Source: UBA7937 sp034419095 (GTDB lineage Bacteria; Chloroflexota; Anaerolineae; UBA7937). From it: 55,899 nt of DNA. The DNA is taken from positions 1 to 55,899 of the forward strand of contig DAOULQ010000180.1 in the NCBI GenBank assembly GCA_034419095.1, written 5' to 3'. This document shows, in pieces, positions 16,376-25,286 of this stretch (within the stretch, counting starts at the first letter, position 1; the number at the start of each line of letters is the position of its first letter). The translations under genes were made by a program, and so were the position numbers. The notes beneath the pieces are model-generated. The model saw only the letters and a list, made by a program, of their open reading frames with translations. It ran no database searches and was not told where the DNA came from.

Positions 16376-18181
16376 ATGTTCGGCCTGGAGAGGATCCGTC
16401 GTCGACTGAGAGGAGAGCAGCCTCGTATTCAGGGGAGCCCGCTGGAGATCGGCGGACGGAGCATCATCGATCGTATCGCACCCAGTGGCCTCTTCCTGGA
16501 GCTGGACTACTTTCACTTCTCCACGACGGAGTACGGAAGGGTTTGGTTTGTGGAGGACTGGCCCGAGAGGCTGGGCCTGACCTATCTCCACGACATCTAC
16601 GGCTTTCCTGGGAACCTGCGAGTCTCTATCTTCGTCCGTCCCCTCGATCCCCGCCTCGTTGTACAGAGCGTCAAGCGGGAGCTGACCCAGCTGCGGGCCC
16701 AGAGGCTCTCGGGACAGCAGGAGGGCAAGATCCCGGACTACGGGGTTATCGCCACGGAGCGGAGCACCGAAGAGGTCCTTCGCAAGCTCCAGGAGGAGCG
16801 GGCTCCCATCCTCCTGGTCTCCTTCTACGTCTGCCTCTTCGCTCGGTCGCTAGACGAACTGAACAAGGCGTCGCGTCAATTGGAGGACCTCTTCCTGGAC
16901 GCTGGGCTGCGTGCCCATCGGGCCATGGCCAAGCAGGAGGCAGGGATAATCAGCATGCTCCCCCTGGGAGTGAACCTCCTCAACCAGGCGAGGAACATGG
17001 ACTCTCACGCCCTGGGAGCGATGTTTCCCTTCATCTCTTCGGACTACCTCGCGCCCAGGGGCCACTTCATGGGGATCAACCGAGCCAACGGCACCCTGGT
17101 CACGATGGACGTCTTCGAGGAGCAGAACACCAACCTCATCACGGTTGGGAACATGGGGAGCGGAAAGTCGATGTTCCTCAAGTACCAGGTGGAGCAGGCG
17201 GTGATCACCGGCACGCGTTGCATGGTGGTCGATCTGGAGGGGGAGTTCCGCCCCCTTTGCACGGACCTGGGGGGAACCTATCTCGACCTCTCCACAGCCG
17301 CAGAGCACAAGATGAACGTCTTGGACATCAACCCCGAGGACCGCGACCCCTTGACCGAAGGGTACTACGATTTCCTGGGCTGGCTGGAGGTGGCTCTCCG
17401 GGAGAGAAGAGGGGAGGCGTCCCTCTCCGCCAGGGAGAAGAACCTGGTCGATACCACCTACAAGGAGGCCATGGCCCGGGCCGGGATCCAGCAGGAGGAT
17501 CCTTCCACCTGGCATAACCCCCCACCGACGCTATCGGCCTGGTACCAGGTTCTCCGGGAGAGGGGAACGCCGGACGCGGACGGGCTCGCTGAGCGGATCG
17601 CCCGTTACGCCGTGGGGCTCCTGGCCGAGGCCTTCGACTGTCAGACCAACGTGACTATCGACTCATCGCTCGTGGTCTTCGACCTCAAGGATGTCCCCGA
17701 CGAACTGAAGCCCGTACGGGTGCGGCAGATCCAGAGTTTCATCTGGTCGAACGTGCTAAGGGAGATGAGACCCACCTTGGTGATCGTCGATGAGGCCTGG
17801 TGGCTCCTCCAGGATCTGGAGACGGCTCGCGACCTTTCGGCCATGGCGCGGCGCTTCCGCAAGCGGTATGCGGGGCTCTGGTTGAGCACACAACATGCCG
17901 AGGACTTCGCCCGCAACACCGATGCCGAATTCATCCGGGATACGGCCTCCGTGGTGCTCCTCTTTGCTCAGAACCCATCGGCCATACCGCTGCTTGAGAC
18001 GCGCTTCGCCCTCAGCGGCGCGGAGTCGACAGAGCTGGTGGTCCTTCACCCGGGGGAGGCCCTTCTTCTCGCCCGGCACCACCGCATCCCCCTTTACATA
18101 CCCATCCCGAAGGAGAGGTACCCTCTCTACACCACGAAGCCCCAGGAGGTGATCGCCTTCAGGGAGGGAGGAGAGAAGTAG
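16376..18181 (+). CDS. virB4: VirB4-type conjugation/secretion ATPase
   Basis: Encodes 601 residues. ATG 16376 is preferred over TTG 16364, which overlaps the previous stop. Walker A GNMGSGKSMF (Lys264) is preceded by the MDVFEEQNTNLITV strand and followed by VVDLEGEFRPLC. Walker B is RPTLVIVDEAWWLLQD and STQHAEDF comes just after, all as in VirB4. The region RSLDELNKASRQLEDLF is the usual pre-ATPase helix. It is a hexameric inner-face motor that powers pilus subunit and substrate movement in type IV secretion. It is followed at once by small membrane genes and the M23 peptidase. Confidence 0.93.
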   Translation: MFGLERIRRRLRGEQPRIQGSPLEIGGRSIIDRIAPSGLFLELDYFHFSTTEYGRVWFVEDWPERLGLTYLHDIYGFPGNLRVSIFVRPLDPRLVVQSVKRELTQLRAQRLSGQQEGKIPDYGVIATERSTEEVLRKLQEERAPILLVSFYVCLFARSLDELNKASRQLEDLFLDAGLRAHRAMAKQEAGIISMLPLGVNLLNQARNMDSHALGAMFPFISSDYLAPRGHFMGINRANGTLVTMDVFEEQNTNLITVGNMGSGKSMFLKYQVEQAVITGTRCMVVDLEGEFRPLCTDLGGTYLDLSTAAEHKMNVLDINPEDRDPLTEGYYDFLGWLEVALRERRGEASLSAREKNLVDTTYKEAMARAGIQQEDPSTWHNPPPTLSAWYQVLRERGTPDADGLAERIARYAVGLLAEAFDCQTNVTIDSSLVVFDLKDVPDELKPVRVRQIQSFIWSNVLREMRPTLVIVDEAWWLLQDLETARDLSAMARRFRKRYAGLWLSTQHAEDFARNTDAEFIRDTASVVLLFAQNPSAIPLLETRFALSGAESTELVVLHPGEALLLARHHRIPLYIPIPKERYPLYTTKPQEVIAFREGGEK

Positions 18182-18207
18182 CTATCGGTATTCCTTGGAG
18201 GAAGATC

Positions 18208-18318
18208 GTGCAACCACCTCGCTTCAATATGAAACTGTTCCTGGTCATCGCCATCCCCGCCCTGCTCTTGGCGCTCTACCTGGCTCTCACCAGCGCCAGG
18301 CGGTTGGGGGTGTTGTAA
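18208..18318 (+). CDS. 36-residue single-helix membrane peptide
   Basis: The GTG at 18208 has GGAGGAAGATC directly upstream, and the frame closes at TAA 18316-18318. The product is a basic N-terminus followed by one hydrophobic helix (LFLVIAIPALLLALYLAL) and a basic end. It fills the gap between VirB4 and the M23 peptidase. Small single-helix proteins are common companions of secretion machines. No family is recognised and coding status rests on the ribosome site and helix. Confidence 0.5.
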   Translation: MQPPRFNMKLFLVIAIPALLLALYLALTSARRLGVL

Positions 18319-18333
18319 GGGTGATTCGGCTCG

Positions 18334-18912
18334 GTGTGGGAGCCGCTGGATCCTCGCCAGCTCATCGGTTGCCTGGGTACGGTGCTGGGCAGTATAGGGG
18401 TCCTCTTGTGCTGCGTCTACTTTGCTCTGTTGGGGATGGTGATTCAGGCCCTGCCCGCAGGACAGGAGGAGGCGTGGGCCTGGGTGTTGGGCCCTCCGAG
18501 GATGTTTTCGATACAACCCCCGTTGGAAGGTGGGCCCCGGGGGTGGCCCGTGCGAGGTCCGATCAGCGCCCCCTTCCACGATCCATCCTACAGGGAGAGC
18601 ACGGGGAGGACGCATTTCGGGATCGACATCGCGGCTGTGGCAGGGTCGCCGGTGATGGCAACGCTGGAGGGAGAGGTCACCCTCGCCACTCTAGCGGGCA
18701 GCTTCGGGAACCTGGTGGTGATCGAGAAGGGACCCTTTTCCGTCTACTACGCCCACCTGGACGAGATCCGCGTCTCGCCAGGGGAGAGGGTAGTGTGGGG
18801 ACAAACCATCGGGACGGTGGGATCCACAGGGAGAGCTTCCGGTGCCCACCTTCACTACGAGGTGCGATACCGTGGATGGCCAGTCGATCCCGAGCCCTAT
18901 CTCTCCTATTGA
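18334..18912 (+). CDS. Membrane-anchored M23 peptidase of the secretion system
   Basis: Encodes 192 residues from GTG 18334. A membrane helix (about 16-38, VLGSIGVLLCCVYFALLGMVI) anchors an M23/LytM domain with the zinc ligands HFGIDIAA and HLHYEV and the YYAHL catalytic His region. GNLVVIEKG is also standard. This is the wall-opening enzyme of the secretion machine, equal in role to VirB1 or the TcpG/PrgK hydrolases. A longer frame on the same strand (18195-19202) overlaps it in another phase and is a shadow in its first 240 codons. Confidence 0.88.
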   Translation: MWEPLDPRQLIGCLGTVLGSIGVLLCCVYFALLGMVIQALPAGQEEAWAWVLGPPRMFSIQPPLEGGPRGWPVRGPISAPFHDPSYRESTGRTHFGIDIAAVAGSPVMATLEGEVTLATLAGSFGNLVVIEKGPFSVYYAHLDEIRVSPGERVVWGQTIGTVGSTGRASGAHLHYEVRYRGWPVDPEPYLSY

Positions 18913-18923
18913 AGCTGGCGAAG

Positions 18924-19202
18924 ATGGTTGCGACACCGCCGCTACTCTTCGCCCTGGAAGAGCGACTCAGAGAGGAGGGGCTCTGGGGACCACGCCTCCA
19001 CCGTGTGCTTGACTTCCTGAGAGAGAATTGGACCAGGGACTTCGAGGAAGCCCTACGCGGCCTGCCCGATGAGGATGAAGTCACCCTTCACTACGTGATG
19101 GGACAGCTGGCCTGGCTGGCGCAGGACACTACGGGGAACAGACTGGAGCAGGCACTGCAGCGGCTGAGGGAGCTGGAGGAGTATGAGATCTTGTCCAGTT
19201 AG
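18924..19202 (+). CDS. Small helical protein of unknown function
   Basis: Encodes 92 residues from ATG 18924. The longer frame open upstream is out of phase with the M23 gene. The sequence is almost wholly helical with many Leu, Glu and Arg (LFALEERLREEG, VLDFLRENWTRDFEEALRGL, LEQALQRLRELEEYEIL). It has no membrane helix. It lies 9 bases before the coupling ATPase gene. No family is recognised; an accessory or adaptor role in the secretion operon is a guess. Confidence 0.5.
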   Translation: MVATPPLLFALEERLREEGLWGPRLHRVLDFLRENWTRDFEEALRGLPDEDEVTLHYVMGQLAWLAQDTTGNRLEQALQRLRELEEYEILSS

Positions 19203-19211
19203 GAGGTCAGG

Positions 19212-21890
19212 ATGTCTTTCGCCAGTGTGACCCCGAGCAGGTCGGGCAACGAGGGGGATTTGCTACTGGAGATCACGCCACCTCGCGATAACGAGCGGGA
19301 TGCTGCTGCGGTGGAGGACATGCTGGCTGCCCTCTCGTTGAGCGAGCCCTTTTCCCTGGAGATCGCAGGCGAGGCGGGAAGGAAGCGCTTCCTGGCCAGG
19401 GGCTCAGCGCGGGCCATCGAGCATCTGCGGTCGCGCCTGGCGGGGATCTACCCTCACGCTGGTTTGGAGGTGGTGAACCCCGCTCGCGAGCCCCGTCGCG
19501 ACCCGGCCCGACCACGTCCTGGGGAGCGGGCTCTGACGATGGAACTCTGTCTCCGGACGGGTCCTCACCTCCCCATAAAGACCTATGTCACCTACCAAGA
19601 CGAAAGAGTTCGGGGCTCCGATCCCCTCTTGGAGCTCCTCTCGGCACTAGGGGGTGGAGGACGCGCTTTGACCCAGCTGATTCTTCGACCCGCGCCAGAC
19701 AACTGGTCGGAGAGGTACCTCGACCTCGCTCGTCAGCGGCATTGGCAAGAGCGGAAAGCCTCTCCCCGGGGGCAAGCCGCGGTGGGCATCTTCCTTCTAA
19801 TGGTATTCTGGGCCCTGTTTCTCTTCTTGAGAGCCTTCTTCTGGTGGCTGGAGGGGTTGAGGGGCCATGCGCTTCTGGCTGGGATGGGCCTCTTCCTGGG
19901 CGAGGTGGTCTTGTTCCATCCGCTGCGCGCTCTGACCAGGGAGGATGATCCCCAGATCGTACGGGAGAAGGTCCACCTGCCTGCCTTCGAGACCTGGCTG
20001 CGGATTGCCGCCTTCACGGAAGAGGAGGTGGAGTTGGAAGAGAGGATGTGGGACATAGTCTCTGCATACAGGCTGTACAACCTCCCGGCCGGGAACGGCT
20101 TCCTGGCCAGGAAGGTGGTCCTCGACCCCACTGACATACGTACAGACCCCCTGGCCATCGATCTTCCCCTCCTGGGTAGAGAGCTAAGGGCTTGGTGGGC
20201 GAGAAAGCCGATCCTCAACATCAGGGAGTTGGCCAGCCTATGGCACCTGCCCCTGGGAGAGGTTGAGGTCCAGGGGCTGAGGCGTGCCCCCGCGCGAGTG
20301 GTTCTCCCCGTGATGGAGGAGTCACGAGAGGGGATACCCTTGGGCCATTCGGTCCATCAGGGCCGGCGAGTGGAGGTGAGGCTTCCCTTCGAGATCCTCC
20401 ATCACAATATCTTCCTGGTGGGGAAGACCCAGCGGGGGAAGTCTAACCTGATGCAGCTCCTGGCGGAGGCTGCCATGGCCGCGGGCGACCGAGCGGTGGT
20501 GGTGATCGACCCCCACGTGGATCTCGTTCGTTCTCTGCAGGCTCGCATCCCCTCTGGCCACGAGGAGCGCGTGATCCTGATAGACCTCTTCGATCGAGAC
20601 TTTCCGGTGGGGATCAACCTCCTGGAGTACCAGCGAGAGAGCCCCATCGACCGAGACAAGGTTGTGGCAGACATCATCGACAGCTTCTCCGACATCTGGG
20701 TTCGCTTCTGGGGTCCCCGCATGGAGATCTACTTGAGATGGGCCCTTTTGACCCTGGCCGAATACAATCGAACCGCCCAACGCCAGATGACCATCCTGGA
20801 GGTCAACCTCCTCCTGTCGCATGAGAGGTTTCGAGGAGATATCCTCCGCCAGATCAGGGATCCGGAGATCCACCGCTGGTGGCGGGAGGAGTACGAACCG
20901 TTGAGATTGAGACACTCCCGCTTCCTGATGGAGGTTATCTCTCCCATAAAGACCAAGATCGACCGCTTCGTGGCCTCCAGGATCGCCAAGAACGTCCTGG
21001 GACAGCCCCGGTCTAGTGTGGACATCGGAAGGGAGATCCAAGAACGAAAGGTCATACTGGTCAACCTGGCTGCGGGGTTGGTGGGGAAGGAGACGGCCTC
21101 CCTTCTCGGTTCGGCGATTCTCGATATCCTTGCCTCGGTCTTCCGCTATCAGGCCCAAGAGGAGCGAGGCCGGCGAGCCCTGGCCACCGTGATCGTGGAC
21201 GAGATCCAGGCCATCGAGGGGTCGGGAGGGAAGTACAAGGAGTTCTTGCAGGAGCTTTCCAAGTTCGGGGCCAACGTGGTCCTGGGTACCCAGAGCCTGG
21301 CTATGATAGAGACGATGGAACCGGGTCTGAAAGGAGCCATCTTCGCCAACTCGAGCACCCTATTCATCTTCGAGTCCAGTGCCGAAGACGCCCGCTACCT
21401 GGTCCAGGAGCTGGATCGGCCAGTATCGGTGGCAGACCTGATCAACCTGGGCCCGTTTCGTTGTTACGTCAAGACAATGATCGGCGAGGAGCGGATGCCC
21501 GTCTTCACCCTGGAGACCCTCCCGCCTCAACAAGGCTCCTCGGAGCAGGCCGAGCGAGTGCAACTCCTCTCCCGAAAGCGGTACGGGCGGGATAGGGCCG
21601 AGGTGGAGGCGGAGAGAAGGAGCAGCATCCAAGAGCGCTACTACCCTGTGACCCTCCCTGCGGAGAAGGTGGTTGCAAAGACCCCCTCTGAGTCGCGCCT
21701 TTATCCCGGTAAGGCGTCCGAAGGGGAGACGGGGAGAAGGGGTGATCGCGCGGAAGCTGCGGGCGAGCGGGTAGAGGCTCCCCATCACGTAGGGGGCACC
21801 ACAGCCGAGTCGACTCTCGATGAGGGGGAACTCCCCCGACGGGGCCGCAGCCGGGCACGTCGCCAGCGGCTGAAGAAGACCCCTAAATGA
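19212..21890 (+). CDS. VirD4/TraG-like coupling ATPase
   Basis: Encodes 892 residues from an ATG with AGGAGG upstream. The N-terminal ~190 residues form an alpha/beta region. Two membrane helices follow (AAVGIFLLMVFWALFLFLRAFF, ALLAGMGLFLGEVVLF). The ATPase core has Walker A GKTQRGKSN (Lys410), VVVIDPHVDLVRSL, Walker B TVIVDEIQAIEG and VVLGTQSLAMIE. This is the layout of conjugative coupling proteins found in Gram-positive and Chloroflexota elements, which load DNA into the channel. The basic C-terminal tail (RRGRSRARRQRLKK) could bind DNA. It lies next to the relaxase-candidate gene, as coupling proteins often do. Confidence 0.88.
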   Translation: MSFASVTPSRSGNEGDLLLEITPPRDNERDAAAVEDMLAALSLSEPFSLEIAGEAGRKRFLARGSARAIEHLRSRLAGIYPHAGLEVVNPAREPRRDPARPRPGERALTMELCLRTGPHLPIKTYVTYQDERVRGSDPLLELLSALGGGGRALTQLILRPAPDNWSERYLDLARQRHWQERKASPRGQAAVGIFLLMVFWALFLFLRAFFWWLEGLRGHALLAGMGLFLGEVVLFHPLRALTREDDPQIVREKVHLPAFETWLRIAAFTEEEVELEERMWDIVSAYRLYNLPAGNGFLARKVVLDPTDIRTDPLAIDLPLLGRELRAWWARKPILNIRELASLWHLPLGEVEVQGLRRAPARVVLPVMEESREGIPLGHSVHQGRRVEVRLPFEILHHNIFLVGKTQRGKSNLMQLLAEAAMAAGDRAVVVIDPHVDLVRSLQARIPSGHEERVILIDLFDRDFPVGINLLEYQRESPIDRDKVVADIIDSFSDIWVRFWGPRMEIYLRWALLTLAEYNRTAQRQMTILEVNLLLSHERFRGDILRQIRDPEIHRWWREEYEPLRLRHSRFLMEVISPIKTKIDRFVASRIAKNVLGQPRSSVDIGREIQERKVILVNLAAGLVGKETASLLGSAILDILASVFRYQAQEERGRRALATVIVDEIQAIEGSGGKYKEFLQELSKFGANVVLGTQSLAMIETMEPGLKGAIFANSSTLFIFESSAEDARYLVQELDRPVSVADLINLGPFRCYVKTMIGEERMPVFTLETLPPQQGSSEQAERVQLLSRKRYGRDRAEVEAERRSSIQERYYPVTLPAEKVVAKTPSESRLYPGKASEGETGRRGDRAEAAGERVEAPHHVGGTTAESTLDEGELPRRGRSRARRQRLKKTPK

Positions 21891-21932
21891 TCGTCTCTGT
21901 GAATAGAGGAGGTCAAGGTCGAAGAGCATAAG

Positions 21933-23801
21933 TTGCTCAACATCGAACTGGAGATCCTCCACTGGCTCGTCAGCTATCCTCTGATGAGCGCCTACCAACT
22001 CGCGGTCGGGCTGGGCCTGGACTGGGGCTCAGTCAACGAGTACCTGAGACACCTGGCGGATGAACTGGGCTTCCTCGAGCGGCTGCCCTTTGCAGACCCC
22101 GCGCTTCGAAAAGGGGTGCAGGCCTACATCCCCACGGACGAGGGGATCAGGGCTCTCGCTGAGGCGGAGGGGCTATCCGGTGTGGCATCTGTCCGACGAC
22201 GCCGGCTGACTAAGGGTCGTCTCTATAAGATAATCAACAGCCTCCCCATCTATTACGGGTTGCGCACCTTCATGGTTCGACTGGGAGAAGCGGCCCGTCG
22301 GCACGGGCATGAGGTGGCTCTCTTTGAGGAGGAGCCGTTGTTTCGCTTCACCAGGGGCGGGCGTGAGGGCCGTTTTCGCCCCCATGTCTTCTCCGTCTAT
22401 CGGGCTGGGGATGCCGCCTACCCTTTCATCCTCTTGTGGGACGCGGGCTACGGCCGAGTCAGCCACTTTCGTGGAAGGGTAGATAAGCTCCATGACCTCA
22501 GAGAGGCGGATCGTTACCCCTTCCCGGCAGAGTATCGCCGCTTTCCGGCCGTGGCCGTTGTAACTACCGATCATTGGCGGCTTCTCGAGTGGCAGCGGAT
22601 GCTCCGTCTTTCGGCGATCCGGCGCCGGTCGGCAGATGCGCACCTCTATCTCACGTTGAGGCGTGACCTGCGCCCCGGGCCCGAGGGAGAAGAGTGGAAC
22701 TTCTTCCGTCCGGTCTGGGTCGATGGAGCAGGGCAGCGGGTACCTTTCTTGAATGGGGCTCCCTCTTTCCCTTGGGAGGAGTACCGCACTTTCCGGGAGG
22801 AGCGTCTCTCAACCGCGGAGATCCCCCGCCGGTCTCGTCGCAAGGTCTTGGGCGATCCTCTCCTCGAGAGGGCTCAAGCCTTGAGGAGCCTCTTCCCACG
22901 CGCAGGCGAAGAGGAGATTGCCCTGGTCAACCTGGCCCTGCGTCGCAGGGAGAAGGAGGTGCTCCTCTGGATCGGGGACCACCCCCTTCTCACGGTGAGA
23001 CTCCTGGCCCTCTTCATGGGGAACCGAGAGAGCACGATCCAGAGGGACATCCCCCGCCTGGTGAAGCTGGGCCTGATAGAGCGGGCTGAGCCCCCAAGTG
23101 GTTTCCAGGGTGAGGCCATGTTCCTCTTGACGGATCGGGGAGTGAGGTGGCTGGTGAAGCGGCGGCGAGAGAGCTACCGGACCTTCCTCCTGCACCACTG
23201 GCAACGGACGGTGAGGTGGATGCTGGTCCACTTTCGGCACACCCGAGCCCTCTACGAGTGCATGGCCATCCTGGCAGCTTCCGATCTCACAGGTGAGGGC
23301 AGCCCTCCTGGTTCGTGCGGGTTGCACCTCTGGGAGAGCGAGTTCCGCAAGAATCGACGGTACGAGTATCGGGGGTTCAAGCGGGTCTTTGCGCCGGATG
23401 CGTATGGCGTCTTCCGACTGGGAGATCATGGCTATCGCTTCTTCCTGGAGGTGGACATGGATACCGTGCATGGGCGCTCATTGGAGAGAAAAGCGGAGAG
23501 TTACTACATGTTCCGGCGCAGCCGGGAGTTCGTGGAGCATGGCTTCGCTTTTCCCTCGGTCCTGGTGGTGACCACCACCCTGGGCCGGGCGAGAAGTGTC
23601 CTCTCCACCTTGCAGCGAGTTGCCGGCTGGTTGGGTGTGGCCGTTCTCCCGCTCTATGTGACCACACAGCAACTGATCGCCGCCGAAGGCCCGCTGGCTC
23701 CCATCTGGCTTACGCCCACATCGAAAGACCTCATCCCCTGGTTGCCCACACAGAACCCTTCCACTGAAAGGGAGCAGGACACCTGTGAGCCGCATCGATG
23801 A
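21933..23801 (+). CDS. Tandem replication-relaxation (Replic_Relax) family protein
   Basis: Encodes 622 residues from TTG 21933; no ATG or GTG is available after the stop at 21900. Each half has a winged-helix start (LEILHWLVSYPLMSAYQLAV; EVLLWIGDHPLLTVRLLAL). It is followed by an alpha/beta core like that of actinobacterial replication-relaxation proteins. In the second core FFLEVDMDT...LERKAESYYMF keeps the acidic and Lys pattern. In the first core the matching stretch is FILLWDAGYG...DKLHD, where the Glu is lost, so only the second half may be active. A classical relaxase is not seen nearby, so this is the best candidate for origin recognition in the element. The family call is from memory of its pattern. 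Confidence 0.68.
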   Translation: MLNIELEILHWLVSYPLMSAYQLAVGLGLDWGSVNEYLRHLADELGFLERLPFADPALRKGVQAYIPTDEGIRALAEAEGLSGVASVRRRRLTKGRLYKIINSLPIYYGLRTFMVRLGEAARRHGHEVALFEEEPLFRFTRGGREGRFRPHVFSVYRAGDAAYPFILLWDAGYGRVSHFRGRVDKLHDLREADRYPFPAEYRRFPAVAVVTTDHWRLLEWQRMLRLSAIRRRSADAHLYLTLRRDLRPGPEGEEWNFFRPVWVDGAGQRVPFLNGAPSFPWEEYRTFREERLSTAEIPRRSRRKVLGDPLLERAQALRSLFPRAGEEEIALVNLALRRREKEVLLWIGDHPLLTVRLLALFMGNRESTIQRDIPRLVKLGLIERAEPPSGFQGEAMFLLTDRGVRWLVKRRRESYRTFLLHHWQRTVRWMLVHFRHTRALYECMAILAASDLTGEGSPPGSCGLHLWESEFRKNRRYEYRGFKRVFAPDAYGVFRLGDHGYRFFLEVDMDTVHGRSLERKAESYYMFRRSREFVEHGFAFPSVLVVTTTLGRARSVLSTLQRVAGWLGVAVLPLYVTTQQLIAAEGPLAPIWLTPTSKDLIPWLPTQNPSTEREQDTCEPHR

Positions 23802-24420
23802 TCTACCTTTCAAGATCCTCCGCTCATTCACCTTACTCATGGAGGCCAGGTCGCCGGATCTATATCTTCACAGCCTGAGAGTGGCTTCCCTGGCCGTTGC
23901 CCTCGGACAGGCGCTCGACCTCTCGGAGAGAACCCAGCTGGAACTAGAAGTCGGCGCGTGGCTCCACGATCTGGGCAAGTTGGCCCTTCCCGATGCGATC
24001 CTGGGCAAGGGGGAGAGCTTCGGCGAAGCCGAGACGGCTGCCATTCGAGCACATCCTGCACTCGGAGAGCGCATTCTCTCGCCTCTTCCAATCGGGGATG
24101 AGGTGCGAAAGGTGGTTCGCAGCCACCACGAGCGGATAGACGGGGAGGGTTACCCCGACGGCCTTCGTGGCGAGGAGATCGCCCTTGGGGCGAGGATCGT
24201 GGCCATCTGCGATGCCTATGACGCGATGACCAACCCTCGATCCTATCGACCGCCGAAGTCGACCGAGAAAGCCCTCGTGATACTAATCCAAGATGACGGC
24301 CAGCAATGGGACCCTCGGCTCACGGAAACATTCGTCAGGGCGTTGCGGGCGGGTCCCAGCAGGATCGGCGAGTCGTCCCCAGGGCTGAGCGGCGTTATCC
24401 AGATAAGGAGGGGCCGATGA
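23785..24420 (+). CDS. HD-GYP domain phosphodiesterase
   Basis: Encodes 211 residues from GTG 23785, which overlaps the previous stop by 17 bases. The key motifs are HSLRVASLA, HDLGKLALPDAIL, RAHPALGERIL, HHERIDGEGYPDGL, RIVAICDAYDAM and WDP. These are the metal and substrate ligands of HD-GYP proteins, which break down cyclic di-GMP to GMP. There is no sensory or membrane domain, so it is a stand-alone catalytic unit. It lies between the replication-relaxation protein and ParA. In Tad systems cyclic di-GMP often controls pilus output, so a regulatory role is reasonable but not shown. Confidence 0.88.
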   Translation: MSRIDDLPFKILRSFTLLMEARSPDLYLHSLRVASLAVALGQALDLSERTQLELEVGAWLHDLGKLALPDAILGKGESFGEAETAAIRAHPALGERILSPLPIGDEVRKVVRSHHERIDGEGYPDGLRGEEIALGARIVAICDAYDAMTNPRSYRPPKSTEKALVILIQDDGQQWDPRLTETFVRALRAGPSRIGESSPGLSGVIQIRRGR

Positions 24421-25286
24421 CACATATCTATGCCATGGCGAACCAGAAGGGGGGTGTGGGCAAGACCACTAACTGCTTCAACTTGGCGGCGGCCCTGGCC
24501 GCGAACGGCAAGCGAGTCCTCCTGGTGGACTGCGACCCACAATCATCACTCACCACAGCCCTGGGGGTGAGCGTCTTGGAATTGGAGAGGTCTCTCTACG
24601 ATCTTCTCTTTGATGAGGGGTTGCACCTAGGCGATGTCGTCCTTTCAACGAAAATGAGTAGGGTGGACTTGATTCCTTCCCATCCAAAACTCGCAGAAGC
24701 GGATCTCGAACTCTTGACGGTCCTGGAACCGCAGAAACGCTTGGCCTACCAGGTCAACGTAAGGTCGGCATCTGAGTACCATTTCGTCCTCATCGATTGT
24801 CTACCCAGTCTGGGGACCCTCATGGTGAACGCTCTCGTAGCTGCCGACGAGGTGTTAGTTCCCTATCTGCCCACGCCCCTATCGACCGCGGCCCTGCCGT
24901 ACCTCTTCAGCACCATGGATCGCCTCTATCGCCTGAATCCTAAGCTGCGGGTCTTCGGAATCATCCCCAGCATAGTCGATACGAGGACCAAAGTCCCTCG
25001 GGTGGAGATGGATCGTATTCGGCGCCTCTATCCGCGGCTAAGGATCCTCCCCTCGATCAACAAGGGGGTAGCTCTGGAGAGGGCGATGGGCCGTCGGATA
25101 TCGATCCTGGAGTATATGCCCCACTCCACACAGGCCGCTGCATACCGGGAGTTGGCCAGGATTCTCATCGAGGCCGCCCCTGGCCTGCCACGTGCCAGGG
25201 CAGGCTCCCCGGGGAGAAATGGAACGTGGCAAGAGGAACGAAGAGCGTCTACGGTGATCAGCCGCCCGCCATCGAGGATGAGCTGA
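24417..25286 (+). CDS. parA: ParA-type partition ATPase
   Basis: Encodes 289 residues from an ATG overlapping the HD-GYP stop as ATGA. The deviant Walker A is NQKGGVGKTTNCFNLA and has both conserved lysines. The following motifs are LLVDCDPQSSLT, VLIDCLPSLGTLMVNAL and VLVPYLP. There is no N-terminal DNA-binding domain, as in chromosomal/type Ib ParA. It partners the ParB just downstream. Together they would segregate an extrachromosomal or integrated element. The last 61 bases overlap ParB, coding the basic tail GSPGRNGTWQEERR. Confidence 0.93.
   Translation: MTHIYAMANQKGGVGKTTNCFNLAAALAANGKRVLLVDCDPQSSLTTALGVSVLELERSLYDLLFDEGLHLGDVVLSTKMSRVDLIPSHPKLAEADLELLTVLEPQKRLAYQVNVRSASEYHFVLIDCLPSLGTLMVNALVAADEVLVPYLPTPLSTAALPYLFSTMDRLYRLNPKLRVFGIIPSIVDTRTKVPRVEMDRIRRLYPRLRILPSINKGVALERAMGRRISILEYMPHSTQAAAYRELARILIEAAPGLPRARAGSPGRNGTWQEERRASTVISRPPSRMS

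Noticed and set aside
16354..17517. 387-codon + strand frame over VirB4
   Set aside because: Lies in another phase of VirB4, with runs of Pro, Gly and Arg typical of a GC-rich shadow frame.
18195..19202. Long + strand frame of 335 codons
   Set aside because: Its first ~240 codons overlap the M23 peptidase in another phase and look like a shadow; only its last 92 codons (from 18924) are kept as a small gene.
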